Assembly: GCA_963843365.1 (NCBI GenBank)
Contig: CAWJKG010000001.1
Location: forward strand, 124,001-188,000
Reading direction: 5' to 3'
Source of the DNA: Bog-473 sp963843365
Lineage (GTDB): Bacteria > Actinomycetota > Acidimicrobiia > Acidimicrobiales > RAAP-2
DNA: 64,000 nt
The notes under the pieces are model-generated. The model ran no database searches and was not told where the DNA came from. It saw only the letters and a program-made list of their open reading frames with translations. The translations under genes and the position numbers were made by a program. Numbering within the stretch: the stretch's first letter is position 1; each line of letters begins with the position of its first letter. Positions 1 through 8,538 of this stretch are shown here, piece by piece.

Positions 1-2033
1 ACGTGCGCATCCTCCTGGAGGGCCCGACCAGGACCTTCACCATCACCGGCCTGGCGCGCTTCGGCACCGCCGACAACCTGGCCGGCGCCACCCTCGCCGC
101 CTTCGACACGCCGACGGCCCAGGCGCTGCTGGGCGACGTGGGCAAATTCGACACGGTCAACGTCGTGGCGAAACCGGGCGCCGACAAGGCGGCGGTGCAG
201 CGCGCCATTGCGCGGGTGCTTCCTCCGGGCGAGGAAGTGGTCACCGGTCAGACGGTGATCAACGAGGCGACGAGCTCCATCAGCCAGGCCCTGGGATTCT
301 TCAACACGGCCCTGCTCGTGTTCGCGTTCATCGCGCTCTTCGTGGGCGGCTTCACCATCCTCAATACGTTCTCCATCATTGTGGGGCAGCGGACGCGGGA
401 ATTGGCGCTGCTGCGCATTGTGGGGGCGAGCCGCCGCCAGGTCTTCCGTTCGGTGATGCTCGAGGCGGGCATTGTGGGCCTGCTGTCCTCGCTGATCGGG
501 CTGGGGTTGGGGGTGCTGGCCGCGCTGGGCCTCGAGGCGCTGCTCAGTGGGTTCGGGGTGACCCTTCCTTCGGGGCCACTGGTGTTCGAGGCTCGCACGG
601 TCATTGTGTGCTTCATTGTGGGCGTGGGCGTCACGGTGGTGTCGGCCATCAGCCCGGCGCGCCGCGCCGTGCGCATCGCCCCGGTGGCCGCCGTGTCCGA
701 GCAGCAGAGCGAGGTGGAGATCTCGCTCCGCCGCCGCTTCACCTGGGGCCTCGCCATCACCCTGGCCGGCGTGGTGGCGCTGGCCATCGGGCTGACGGCG
801 CCGGCGATCGCCCTGGTGGGCCTGGGTGCTGTCCTGATCTTCGTCGGCGTGGCCCGCCTGGCACCCGCTGTCGCCCGGCCGATGGCCAGCGTGATCGGGC
901 GCCCGCTGGCCCGGGTCTTCGGCATGTCGGGCCGGCTCGGCCGCGAGAATTCCATGCGCAGCCCGCGCCGCACCGCCCAGACGGCGTCGGCTCTCATGGT
1001 GGGTCTGGCCCTGGTCTCGGCCATCGCGGTCTTCGGTGCGTCGCTCTCCAAGTCCGCCACGAGCAGCGTCGACAACGCCATCAGCGCCGATCTCATCGTC
1101 ACCACGCCGAACAATGCGCAGGGCGGTTTCAGCAACGCCGTGGGACCGACGGCGGCCGCGGTCGACGGCGTCACCGCGGCGTCGACGGTGTACCAGGACC
1201 AATTCGAGCTCCGGGGATCGCTCGAGAACCTGACCGCAGTGTCGACGCGCCACCTGCCCGACACGGTCATCCTCGACATGACCGAGGGATCGTCCGCCGC
1301 GCTGGCCGCGGGCCAGCTGTTGATCGACACCACGACGGCCAACTCCAAGCATCTCGCGGTCGGTGACGTGGTCCCGGTCAAGTTCGCCAAGACGGGGAAA
1401 TCGACCATGCGGATCGGCGGTGTGTTCAAGGCCAACTCGCTGATCGGCAAGTACCTTGTCGGGGACGGCTTCTTCCTGGCCCACTTCCAGAACGACCTGC
1501 CGGTCGCCGTGCTGTTGAAGACGGACGGAAGTCCCGGGGTAGAGCAGCGCGTCTCGCACGCGCTCGCGTCGTACCCGAACCTGAAGATCCAGACGCGGGC
1601 CCAGTTCGAGCAGTCACAGCAGGCGCAGGTGAATCAGCTGCTCGGTCTGGTCTACGCGCTGCTGGCCCTCGCCGTCCTCATCGCTCTCATCGGGATCGTC
1701 AACACGTTGATGCTGTCGGTGTTCGAACGCACGCACGAGATCGGCCTGCTGCGCGCCGTCGGCATGAAGCGTCGGCAGATCCGCGCCATGATCCGCTCGG
1801 AATCTGTGATCCTGGCGGTGTTCGGCGCCGTCATCGGCATTGTCGTCGGCACCGGGCTCGGCATCGCGCTGTCGTGGTCGCTGCGGTCGCAGGGCATCAC
1901 CGACATTCAGGTGCCCTTCACCAGCCTGATCGTCTTCCTGATCCTGGCGGCCCTGCTCGGATTGCTCGCCGCCAGCTGGCCCGCCCGGCGGGCGGCCAGA
2001 CTCGACGTGTTGGCTGCCATCGCAGCCGACTGA
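1..2033 (+). CDS. ABC transporter permease with two FtsX domains, 5' end missing
   Basis: This is the C-terminal part of a large FtsX/MacB-type permease, an inner-membrane protein that couples ABC ATPase work to export or envelope functions. About 676 residues are visible; full actinobacterial relatives run to roughly 840, so the N-terminus lies outside the window and the GTG at position 3 is probably internal. The first FtsX block shows membrane helices near residues 95-220, including GFFNTALLVFAF and the RTRELALLRIVGASRRQV loop. A second block near 545-670 repeats the pattern (FERTHEIGLLRAVGMKRRQI). An extracellular domain of about 200 residues separates them. The partner ATPase should lie upstream. 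The substrate cannot be read from the sequence. Confidence 0.88.
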   Translation, partial: VRILLEGPTRTFTITGLARFGTADNLAGATLAAFDTPTAQALLGDVGKFDTVNVVAKPGADKAAVQRAIARVLPPGEEVVTGQTVINEATSSISQALGFFNTALLVFAFIALFVGGFTILNTFSIIVGQRTRELALLRIVGASRRQVFRSVMLEAGIVGLLSSLIGLGLGVLAALGLEALLSGFGVTLPSGPLVFEARTVIVCFIVGVGVTVVSAISPARRAVRIAPVAAVSEQQSEVEISLRRRFTWGLAITLAGVVALAIGLTAPAIALVGLGAVLIFVGVARLAPAVARPMASVIGRPLARVFGMSGRLGRENSMRSPRRTAQTASALMVGLALVSAIAVFGASLSKSATSSVDNAISADLIVTTPNNAQGGFSNAVGPTAAAVDGVTAASTVYQDQFELRGSLENLTAVSTRHLPDTVILDMTEGSSAALAAGQLLIDTTTANSKHLAVGDVVPVKFAKTGKSTMRIGGVFKANSLIGKYLVGDGFFLAHFQNDLPVAVLLKTDGSPGVEQRVSHALASYPNLKIQTRAQFEQSQQAQVNQLLGLVYALLALAVLIALIGIVNTLMLSVFERTHEIGLLRAVGMKRRQIRAMIRSESVILAVFGAVIGIVVGTGLGIALSWSLRSQGITDIQVPFTSLIVFLILAALLGLLAASWPARRAARLDVLAAIAAD

Positions 2034-2088
2034 GCACCCGGCGCTGCGCGCCCGGGGGACCGGCAGGGGGCCAAAAGGCAAGGCTCGG

Positions 2089-2100
2089 TACAGTACGGGC
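2089..2100 (+). promoter_or_regulatory. Leaderless promoter, TACAGT then 6 nt to ATG
   Basis: A -10-like TACAGT (2089-2094) ends six bases before the ATG at 2101, and no purine-rich ribosome binding site fits between. The spacing puts transcription start at the start codon. Confidence 0.5.
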
Positions 2101-3042
2101 ATGACCGCGACGGCCCCTTCGAAGCAGCCCGGCAGCTTTCGTCTCCCCGGCTACACCGTCGCCGTCGGACCGTTCACCCACGTGGCGGCGGAGCGGGACC
2201 GCCTGGCTGGGCTGGAATGGCGGCACTTCGACGCCCGGCCGCTCGGCGCAACGGTGGGCGCGGAAATCACCGGCGTCGATCTCACCGCGCCGCTGCCCGA
2301 CGAGGTCGTGGCCGAGCTGCGCCAGGCGCTCTACGACTACAAGGTCATCTTCTTCCGTGACCAACCCATGGACCCGCACCAGCACGTCGCCTTCGCGCGC
2401 CGTTTCGGGGATCTCGAGATCCATCCATTCCTCCCCTCGAACACCGGAGAGCCAGAGCTGGTGCGGTTCGAGAAGACGGCGGAGGTGAGTGGCTACGAGA
2501 ACTCGTGGCACCACGACGTGACGTGGCGGGCGGGTCCGTCCATGGGCGCGATCCTGCACGCGGTCTCCGTGCCGGACATCGGCGGGGACACGCTGTTCTC
2601 GGACATGTACGCCGCCTACGACGCCCTGGACCAGGCGACGAAGGACGAGATCGACGCCTTGCAGGCGGTCCACGATTTCACACAGACGTTCGGACACTCC
2701 ATGTCCGCCGAGCAGCGGCGCCAGGCGCAGGAGGAGTACCCGCCGGCCCGGCACCCCGTCGTCTGCACCCACCCCGCCACGGGAAAGCTGCATCTCTATG
2801 TCAACCGTCCCTTCGTCAGCCACATCGAAGGCCTCGACCGCGAGGCCAGCCTGGCTCTGCTCGACCGTCTGTGCCGGCAGGCCGACGCGCCGGAGCACCA
2901 GTGCCGCTTCACATGGACCAAGGACGCCGTCGCCTTCTGGGACAACCGGGCGGTGCAGCACTACGCCTCCAGCGACTACTGGCCCCAGCGCCGGTCGATG
3001 GAGCGCGCCTCGGTGAGAGGGACGGCGCCCGCGCGCCTCTGA
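2101..3042 (+). CDS. TauD/TfdA-family Fe(II)/2-oxoglutarate dioxygenase
   Basis: This is a 313-residue soluble dioxygenase of the taurine/alpha-ketoacid dioxygenase family. Such enzymes use Fe(II), O2 and 2-oxoglutarate to hydroxylate small substrates, often releasing sulfite or an aldehyde. The iron-binding facial triad is visible as WHHDVTW (H137, D139) and NRAVQHYA (H287), followed by an Arg-rich QRRSMERAS stretch where the family binds the 2-oxoglutarate carboxylate. The N-terminal RPLGATVGAEITGVDL is typical of the family. Length is slightly above the usual 280-300. No sulfonate transporter lies nearby, so taurine as the substrate is not supported. The start follows a leaderless promoter. 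Confidence 0.9.
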   Translation: MTATAPSKQPGSFRLPGYTVAVGPFTHVAAERDRLAGLEWRHFDARPLGATVGAEITGVDLTAPLPDEVVAELRQALYDYKVIFFRDQPMDPHQHVAFARRFGDLEIHPFLPSNTGEPELVRFEKTAEVSGYENSWHHDVTWRAGPSMGAILHAVSVPDIGGDTLFSDMYAAYDALDQATKDEIDALQAVHDFTQTFGHSMSAEQRRQAQEEYPPARHPVVCTHPATGKLHLYVNRPFVSHIEGLDREASLALLDRLCRQADAPEHQCRFTWTKDAVAFWDNRAVQHYASSDYWPQRRSMERASVRGTAPARL

Positions 3043-3060
3043 CCCGATGAGCCGCCCGCC

Positions 3061-3741
3061 CTACGCGGTCGGCACCTCGGCCGGCCGCCTCCGGGCGAGC
3101 ACCCCCGTCGGCCCGAGCCCCGCGTGGGCCATCAGGATGTAGCCGGAGGCCAGCATCACATAGACCAGGTCGAGCAGCATGGCCAGCGTGCCGCTCCTGT
3201 TCGATCCGAGGCTGCCGAACACGCCCGGCGCGATGAGCGCGAAGACCAGGTAGATGGCGACGGCGAGCGAGAAAACCAGCTGAATGAGATAGATGAAGCT
3301 GACTACCCCGGCATAGGACTGCATCACTCGGAGGTTGGGTCCCGTCACGTTGCCGTCGCCCCGCGCCACCTCGATGCCGCGTCCGACGTGGAGCAGCAAG
3401 ACCGAACCGAACAGGACGACCAGGAGTCCCCCGATGACGATGGAGCGCGCCAGCGAGTTGGTCAACGGCGCGAAATGCGGTGCGATCACCGAGAAGATCG
3501 ACGTCACGATCACGACGGAACCGGCGAAAGTGAGCTGCAGGGCGACGAAGCTCATGCCGAAGAGGTAGACGCTGTGTGATCGCTGTCCCCTGGGGTCCGG
3601 TTCGGCCCGGTTGGCCACAATGAGGATGACCGGGACCAGGAGCACCAGCGAGAAGAGGGCGATGGAGACCGCCGCGACGGCGACGACTCCGCCCGCCAGA
3701 CCGGCGAACTGGAACGGAACCTGGCTCGGAACCTCGGTCAT
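3061..3741 (-). CDS. Five-helix membrane protein of unknown function
   Basis: This is a 226-residue integral membrane protein that I do not recognise. Five hydrophobic segments are visible near residues 13-44, 57-83, 97-120, 135-165 and 180-205, with short polar loops and an Arg-rich C-terminal tail (LARRRPAEV). No catalytic or ligand motif stands out. The start was placed at the ATG preceded by GAAGGGGGG, eight codons inside the longest open frame. It is convergent with the dioxygenase gene, whose stop lies 18 bases away, and is followed upstream by the diguanylate cyclase gene on the same strand. Confidence 0.65.
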   Translation of the reverse strand: MTEVPSQVPFQFAGLAGGVVAVAAVSIALFSLVLLVPVILIVANRAEPDPRGQRSHSVYLFGMSFVALQLTFAGSVVIVTSIFSVIAPHFAPLTNSLARSIVIGGLLVVLFGSVLLLHVGRGIEVARGDGNVTGPNLRVMQSYAGVVSFIYLIQLVFSLAVAIYLVFALIAPGVFGSLGSNRSGTLAMLLDLVYVMLASGYILMAHAGLGPTGVLARRRPAEVPTA

Positions 3742-3827
3742 GACCGACCCCCCTTCGGGCGCCACCCCGGGGCGCCGTTCGCACGGTACGCCGCCGGCCG
3801 GGCGGGGATGGGGATGGTCCCCGGCCC

Positions 3828-5606
3828 TCAGTTGTGCTGCGGCTGTCGGGACCCGACGTCGACCGGTGTGGTCTCGTCGGGCAGACCCGGATGCGCCTGC
3901 AGCCGTAAGGGGACCTGCTGGGGCGAGGTGAAGGGCCCTCCCGAGGCGACCACCTGGTTGCGCCCGTCGCCCTTGGCCTGCAGGAGGGCGGCATCGGCCA
4001 GCGCCACCACCTGCTCGAAGCCGCCCGCCTGGTCGGAGGACGCGACACCGAAGCTGACGGTGAAGCGCGGCAGGTCGGCCAGGAGGACGCGCTCGGCCAG
4101 GCGTTCACGGACCCGTTCCAACACCTGGCGCGCCTCGTCGACGGGGCACTCCGGCAAGACGATCACGAATTCCTCGCCCCCGTAGCGGCAGGCGACATCG
4201 GCGGGCCGCAGCGAGTCCCGGAGCACCTGGGAGAAGGTGCGCAGGGCGCGGTCGCCGGCGGAGTGCCCGAAGTCGTCGTTCAGGTTCTTGAAGTGGTCGA
4301 GGTCGCCGTAGGCCACGGCATAGGGCGTGCCCGTGGCCTGGAACTCCCGCACGGCCGACTCCAGGCTCCTGCGGGTCAGCAGGCCGGTCAACGAATCGCT
4401 GTTGGCCTGGGTCTGGGAGAGCTCGAAGGCGCGCAGCATCGACAGCCGCTCCGAGGCCCGGCGTGCCACCACCTCCACGTCCCGCTGCACGACCTCGGGG
4501 GGAGGAACTCCATCGTTGCCCAGGACATGGAAGACACCCATCGGGCTCCCGCTGATGCTCATCGGGACGCACAACGCGGAACAGCCCCGGCCCCGCAGGT
4601 TGGGGCAGGCGTCGATTGCGGTGCTGTCGGCAAAGACCAGCGTGCGCGTCCGCACGGCCGCAGGGCAGTCGTCGGGGGTCATCACCCCACACCCGGGGTG
4701 GTCCGTGTGCGGGGTGCCCTCGAGCACCTGGGCGAAGCGCGTGGTGGGCGAGTCGGCCAGGAGAAGCTCGGAGGGCATGCCCGGTGCCGCCTGACCGAGT
4801 GCCTCCGCCACGAGTGCAAAGACGGCGGGCTCGTCCCTCGACATCTCGAGCGCCGTCTGCAGGCTGCCCTCGAACGCAATACGCCGGGCCGTGTCGGACT
4901 GGATCGCCTCGTGCTCGGCCTGCTCGTGCTCCACCCGCAGCGCATGTCGGGTGAAGAGGGCGACGAAGGTCCCCGCGATGGCCACGCCGATAGCGATCGA
5001 CCACAAGAGCTCGTCTCGCGCCCGCGCCGCGGCGGCGTGGGCCTCGTCGGCGGTCTCACTGAGGCGACTGCTGATGACGGCCTGCAGCGAGGCCAGGGTC
5101 GTGTCCAGGCTGATCTGCGCTCTCTCTTCGGCGTGGGCCAGGCCCGCCGTCTGCGCCGTCTGTGGTTGCCCGGCCAGGAACGCGCCAAGGGTGTTCTGAG
5201 CTGCGACGAAGGCGGCCATCCGGGTCGCCAGGTGCGGCGCCAGGCCGGTCTCGCCCTGCGCTGTCATGAGACGCCGGAGGGTTTCGTAGGACGTGTTCAT
5301 CTCGTTGGCGTCGGCCTCGGCGCGGGAGACGAGCGAGGTGGCAGAGGCCGTGTTGGCGAAGGCCTCCGCCGCCAGGAGCTGGAATGCGGACGCCGCGGCG
5401 CGGATATCTCGGACGGGGCCCTGGAGGACGAGGTACCGCTGGGTGATCTGGGCCGTCAGCGATTCGGCCTGCGACGCGTTGGCCACCCCCAGGAACGCCC
5501 CGGCGAGCGCGATGAGGCTCACGACGACCCCCGTCAGCACGATGGCGCGGTGCGGCGCGTACCAGCTCCAGCGCCCCCAAGCGGGTTTCGTCGACCGAGC
5601 GTCCAC
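3828..5606 (-). CDS. Membrane-anchored GAF-GGDEF diguanylate cyclase
   Basis: This 592-residue protein should make the second messenger c-di-GMP from two GTP. A membrane helix spans residues 20-42 (IVLTGVVVSLIALAGAFLGV), followed by a helical extracytoplasmic sensor of about 160 residues and a second helix (SIAIGVAIAGTFVALF). Next comes a GAF-like domain with several cysteines (HPGCGV, DDCPA, DACPNLRGRGCSALCVP). The C-terminal GGDEF domain carries the active-site GGEEF at about 476-480 and an RxxD inhibitory site (RPAD, 467-470) exactly five residues before it, so product inhibition is expected. The GTG start lies behind ATGGAGTGCC; the open frame continues about 600 codons upstream, but that part is antisense to other genes. 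Confidence 0.9.
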   Translation of the reverse strand: MDARSTKPAWGRWSWYAPHRAIVLTGVVVSLIALAGAFLGVANASQAESLTAQITQRYLVLQGPVRDIRAAASAFQLLAAEAFANTASATSLVSRAEADANEMNTSYETLRRLMTAQGETGLAPHLATRMAAFVAAQNTLGAFLAGQPQTAQTAGLAHAEERAQISLDTTLASLQAVISSRLSETADEAHAAAARARDELLWSIAIGVAIAGTFVALFTRHALRVEHEQAEHEAIQSDTARRIAFEGSLQTALEMSRDEPAVFALVAEALGQAAPGMPSELLLADSPTTRFAQVLEGTPHTDHPGCGVMTPDDCPAAVRTRTLVFADSTAIDACPNLRGRGCSALCVPMSISGSPMGVFHVLGNDGVPPPEVVQRDVEVVARRASERLSMLRAFELSQTQANSDSLTGLLTRRSLESAVREFQATGTPYAVAYGDLDHFKNLNDDFGHSAGDRALRTFSQVLRDSLRPADVACRYGGEEFVIVLPECPVDEARQVLERVRERLAERVLLADLPRFTVSFGVASSDQAGGFEQVVALADAALLQAKGDGRNQVVASGGPFTSPQQVPLRLQAHPGLPDETTPVDVGSRQPQHN

Positions 5607-5753
5607 GGCACTCCATATCGGTTCGTTTGGGGTTCCGAATAAGACATCCCCCGACGGCTCTCGCCCTGCAATAGGCGATGCGCACAGGAGCACGGCGGTG
5701 CCTGCGTACCCATGGCGCGGCCGAACCGTCGGAACCGTGCACCGCCGTGTTTG

Positions 5754-5765
5754 TACACTGCGACC
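5754..5765 (+). promoter_or_regulatory. Leaderless promoter, TACACT then 6 nt to GTG
   Basis: TACACT (5754-5759) sits six bases before the GTG at 5766 with no ribosome binding site, which decides this start over an ATG 54 bases upstream. Confidence 0.5.
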
Positions 5766-6341
5766 GTGGCGGACGACGACGTCGGCAAGATGCACTTCGA
5801 CCGCCTCGACGACGGGACCGACGCCGACTTCGAGGTCATGCGCCGCGTGCACGAGCGCAACCTGGCCCACCTTCCGGACCTCCTCCTCTCGATGCTCAGC
5901 AGCCTCAAAGGCGACGCCGCCTACCCCGTCGACCGGCTGGAGCACAGCGTGCAGACGGCGACCCGCGCCATGCGCGACGGCGCAGACGAGGAGTTGATCG
6001 TCTGCGCGCTGCTGCACGATGTGGGCGAGACGCTGGGTCCCCTGAACCACGGCCAGGTCGGCGCTGCGCTCCTCCGGCCCTTCGTCTCGGAGCAGAACCA
6101 CTGGGTCCTGGCCCATCACGCCATCTTCCAGACCTACTTCTACGCCCGCCATCTGGGTCTCGACCCCAATGCCCGCGACCGGTACAAGGGCAGCCCGTAC
6201 TACCAGGCCTGTGTCGACTTCACGACCAACTGGGACGAGGTCTCCTTCGACGCCCACTACCCGTCGGAGCCGCTGTCGACCTTCGAGCCCATGGTGCGGA
6301 GCGTGCTGTCCCGCCCCTGGTCCCCACCCGGCACGACCTGA
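5766..6341 (+). CDS. HD-domain protein resembling PhnZ-type diiron oxygenases
   Basis: This is a 191-residue cytoplasmic HD-domain protein. Metal ligands expected for the family are visible in order: LEHSVQTA, ALLHDVGE, LNHGQVGA, AHHAIFQTYF, and an acidic residue in the NWDEVSFDAHY region. The extra histidines and the LEHSVQTATRA context resemble the mixed-valent diiron oxygenases (PhnZ, TmpB, inositol oxygenase relatives) more than simple phosphohydrolases. PhnZ cleaves 2-amino-1-hydroxyethylphosphonate, but no PhnY partner or phosphonate transporter is present, so the substrate is unknown. A plain HD phosphohydrolase remains possible. The gene lies 42 bases before an oxidoreductase on the same strand. 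Confidence 0.75.
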   Translation: MADDDVGKMHFDRLDDGTDADFEVMRRVHERNLAHLPDLLLSMLSSLKGDAAYPVDRLEHSVQTATRAMRDGADEELIVCALLHDVGETLGPLNHGQVGAALLRPFVSEQNHWVLAHHAIFQTYFYARHLGLDPNARDRYKGSPYYQACVDFTTNWDEVSFDAHYPSEPLSTFEPMVRSVLSRPWSPPGTT

Positions 6342-6371
6342 GCTCCAGCGGCGCACCCCATCGCGAGGTGC

Positions 6372-6383
6372 GAAGATGCAGCG
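6372..6383 (+). promoter_or_regulatory. Possible leaderless promoter, GAAGAT then 6 nt to ATG
   Basis: GAAGAT (6372-6377) keeps only the conserved A and final T of the -10 box but has the same six-base distance to the ATG at 6384 seen at other leaderless genes here. Confidence 0.3.
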
Positions 6384-7460
6384 ATGGCACAGAAGAAGAA
6401 GGTCGTCGTTTTCGGGACGGGGTTCGTGGGGAAGATGATCATTCCCGAGGTGCTGCGCCATCCCAACTTCGAGTTGGTGGGCGTCGGCGTGCACGACAAG
6501 GACAAGGTCGGACGTGACGCCGGGGACATCTGCGGCATCGGACCCGTCGGCATTTCGGCCACGGACGATCTCAATGCGCTGATCGCACTCCGTCCCGACG
6601 CCCTGGTGCACTACGGGCCCACGGCCGGCCAGGCGGACGTGAACATCAAGGACATCGGCGCCTTCCTGCGGGCCGGCATCGATGTCTCCTCGACGGCCAT
6701 GACGCCGTGGGTCTGGCCCTCTATGAAACTCAACCCGCCCTCGTGGATCGACCCGATCACCGAGGCGTGCGCCGAGGGCGGCGCCACCTGCTTCACCACG
6801 GGGATCGACCCCGGCTTCGCCAACGACCTGTTCCCGATGACGCTGATGGGCCTGTGCGCCGAGGTGCGCAAGGTCAAGGCACTCGAGCTCGTCGACTACA
6901 TCAATTACACGGGCGCCTACGAGGACGAGATGGGCATCGGCCGCCCACCGGAGTTCACGCCGCTCCTGGAGCACACCGACATCCTCGTGATGTCGTGGGG
7001 CGCCACCGTGCCGATGATGGCCCATGCCGCCGGCGTGGAGCTGGACGAGATCACGTCGACCTGGGACAAGTGGGTGACCGACAGGCCCATCACCACCGCC
7101 AAAGGAGTCATCAATGCCGGCGAGGTGGCCGCCATCCACTTCACCATCAACGGGATCTACAAGGGCGAGCCCCGCATCTGCCTGGAGCATGTCAACCGCG
7201 TGGGCACCGATGCCGCGCCGGACTGGCCCCGCGGCACCCAGGACGACGTCTACCGGGTGGAGATCGAGGGCACTCCGTCGATCACGCAGGAGACGGCCTT
7301 CCGTTTCACCGACGGCTCGGGTCGGGATGCAGCCGCCGCCGGTTGCCTGGCCACCGGACTGCGCGCCCTCAACGCCGTGCCGGCAGTGAACGACCTCCCT
7401 GCCGGCTGGGCGACCGCCCTGGATCTGCCGCTCATCCCCGGGGCGGGGACCATCCGCTGA
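6384..7460 (+). CDS. NAD(P)-dependent dihydrodipicolinate reductase-like oxidoreductase
   Basis: This is a 358-residue Rossmann-fold oxidoreductase. The nucleotide-binding GTGFVGKM lies at residues 11-18 after a basic MAQKKKVVVF start. The overall pattern (GPTAGQADVNIKDIGAFLRA, TTGIDPGFANDLFP) matches the dihydrodipicolinate reductase-like, or 2,4-diaminopentanoate dehydrogenase-like, family common in mycobacteria and other actinobacteria. That family is usually uncharacterised and sits in lipid or steroid catabolic neighbourhoods. It is longer than DapB (about 250 residues) and lacks the DapB catalytic signature, so lysine biosynthesis is unlikely. It is followed closely by an LLM oxidoreductase, which suggests a shared catabolic role. 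Confidence 0.8.
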   Translation: MAQKKKVVVFGTGFVGKMIIPEVLRHPNFELVGVGVHDKDKVGRDAGDICGIGPVGISATDDLNALIALRPDALVHYGPTAGQADVNIKDIGAFLRAGIDVSSTAMTPWVWPSMKLNPPSWIDPITEACAEGGATCFTTGIDPGFANDLFPMTLMGLCAEVRKVKALELVDYINYTGAYEDEMGIGRPPEFTPLLEHTDILVMSWGATVPMMAHAAGVELDEITSTWDKWVTDRPITTAKGVINAGEVAAIHFTINGIYKGEPRICLEHVNRVGTDAAPDWPRGTQDDVYRVEIEGTPSITQETAFRFTDGSGRDAAAAGCLATGLRALNAVPAVNDLPAGWATALDLPLIPGAGTIR

Positions 7461-7503
7461 CCACGTCGACGGAGAGGCGGGGGCCGGCACGGGGACGGAC
7501 GCG

Positions 7504-8538
7504 ATGACCGGCGTCGCGCCGGGCCGCTCGTCCGCACCGTTCGCGCCGGGATCGGTCTCCGTCCGGCTCTACCCGCACAACGAGCTCGGGGCCAGCGCCA
7601 TCGTCGCCGAGCTCTGCCTGCAGGCCCGCCTGGCCCTGGCGGCCGGGTTCGACGGCGTGATGACGAGCGAGCACCACGGCGGCTTCGCCGGCTACATGGC
7701 GCAGCCCCTGCAGATGGCCTCGTTCGTCCTGGACGACTTCCCGACCGGGTGGGCGGCGGCGGCACCCCTCCTGCTTCCCCTGCGCGCCACGGCTCTGGTG
7801 GCGGAGGAGGTCGCGTGGCTCCGGGCGCGGCATCCGGGACGGGTGGGGCTCGGAGTCGCCGCCGGGGCGCTGCCCCTCGACTTCGACGCGGCCGGCGTGG
7901 ATCAGTCAGCCGCCACCGATCGCTTCAAGGCGGAGCTCCCTCGACTGGTGTCCATGCTGCGGGGCGAGCACCTGGGCGCTCTGGCCGGCGACCCGGCTCT
8001 GGGTGCCTGTCGGGACGATCCGATCCCGGTCCTCAGTGCGGCGGTGTCGGTGGCGGCGGCGGTCCGCGCCGCCAGGTGTGGCGCCGGCATTCTCATGGAG
8101 GGCATGTCCGCCCCGGATCGACTGGCCCGCCTCACGCAGGGGTTCGATGGGGCCGGCGGGACGGGCGCCAAGGTCTTGATCCGCCGCGTCTGGCTGGGCC
8201 GGGTCCAGTCGGGTCTGATTGCAGACCAGCGGGCCGTCTACGAGAGCTACGCCCCCGACCCCACCGCGTTCGGCGAGGACCAGACCGTGTCGTCAGACGA
8301 CCCGGACGAGCTCGTGCATCTGCTGGCGGCGTCGCTGCGGGAGGCCGGGGCCGACGCGCTCAACCTGCGGGTGCAGCTCCCCGGCATGGCGCCCGCACAG
8401 GTCCGGGAGCAGATAGAGCGCATCGGCTCCTCCGTGGTCGGGCCGCTGCAGTCCGCCCTGCGCGCCCCGATGCCCCCGCTTAACGGATCGGCGTCCATCC
8501 GCTCGAAAGGTGGTTGCCACCGTCCACGTCCAGCGTGA
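7504..8538 (+). CDS. LLM-class (luciferase-like) flavin/F420 oxidoreductase
   Basis: This is a 344-residue luciferase-like monooxygenase-family protein, normally a TIM barrel using FMN or F420. Recognisable elements are GFDGVMTSEHHGGFAGY near residue 55, the LPLRATALVAEEVAWL helix and GRVGLGVAAGALPLDF. These place it in the LLM superfamily; cofactor and substrate cannot be assigned. The last 20 or so residues after the APMPPL stretch look unlike the family and overlap the convergent SDR gene by 59 bases, so the true stop may be near 8480 if a base is wrong there. It follows the reductase-like gene by 43 bases. Confidence 0.8.
   Translation: MTGVAPGRSSAPFAPGSVSVRLYPHNELGASAIVAELCLQARLALAAGFDGVMTSEHHGGFAGYMAQPLQMASFVLDDFPTGWAAAAPLLLPLRATALVAEEVAWLRARHPGRVGLGVAAGALPLDFDAAGVDQSAATDRFKAELPRLVSMLRGEHLGALAGDPALGACRDDPIPVLSAAVSVAAAVRAARCGAGILMEGMSAPDRLARLTQGFDGAGGTGAKVLIRRVWLGRVQSGLIADQRAVYESYAPDPTAFGEDQTVSSDDPDELVHLLAASLREAGADALNLRVQLPGMAPAQVREQIERIGSSVVGPLQSALRAPMPPLNGSASIRSKGGCHRPRPA

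Noticed and set aside
6384..7460. DapB (lysine biosynthesis)
   Set aside because: It is about 100 residues too long and lacks the DapB catalytic signature; it fits the broader reductase-like family.
5607..7490. Upstream extension of the diguanylate cyclase frame across two plus-strand genes
   Set aside because: The first 600 codons are antisense to the HD-domain and reductase-like genes, both of which have family motifs and starts.
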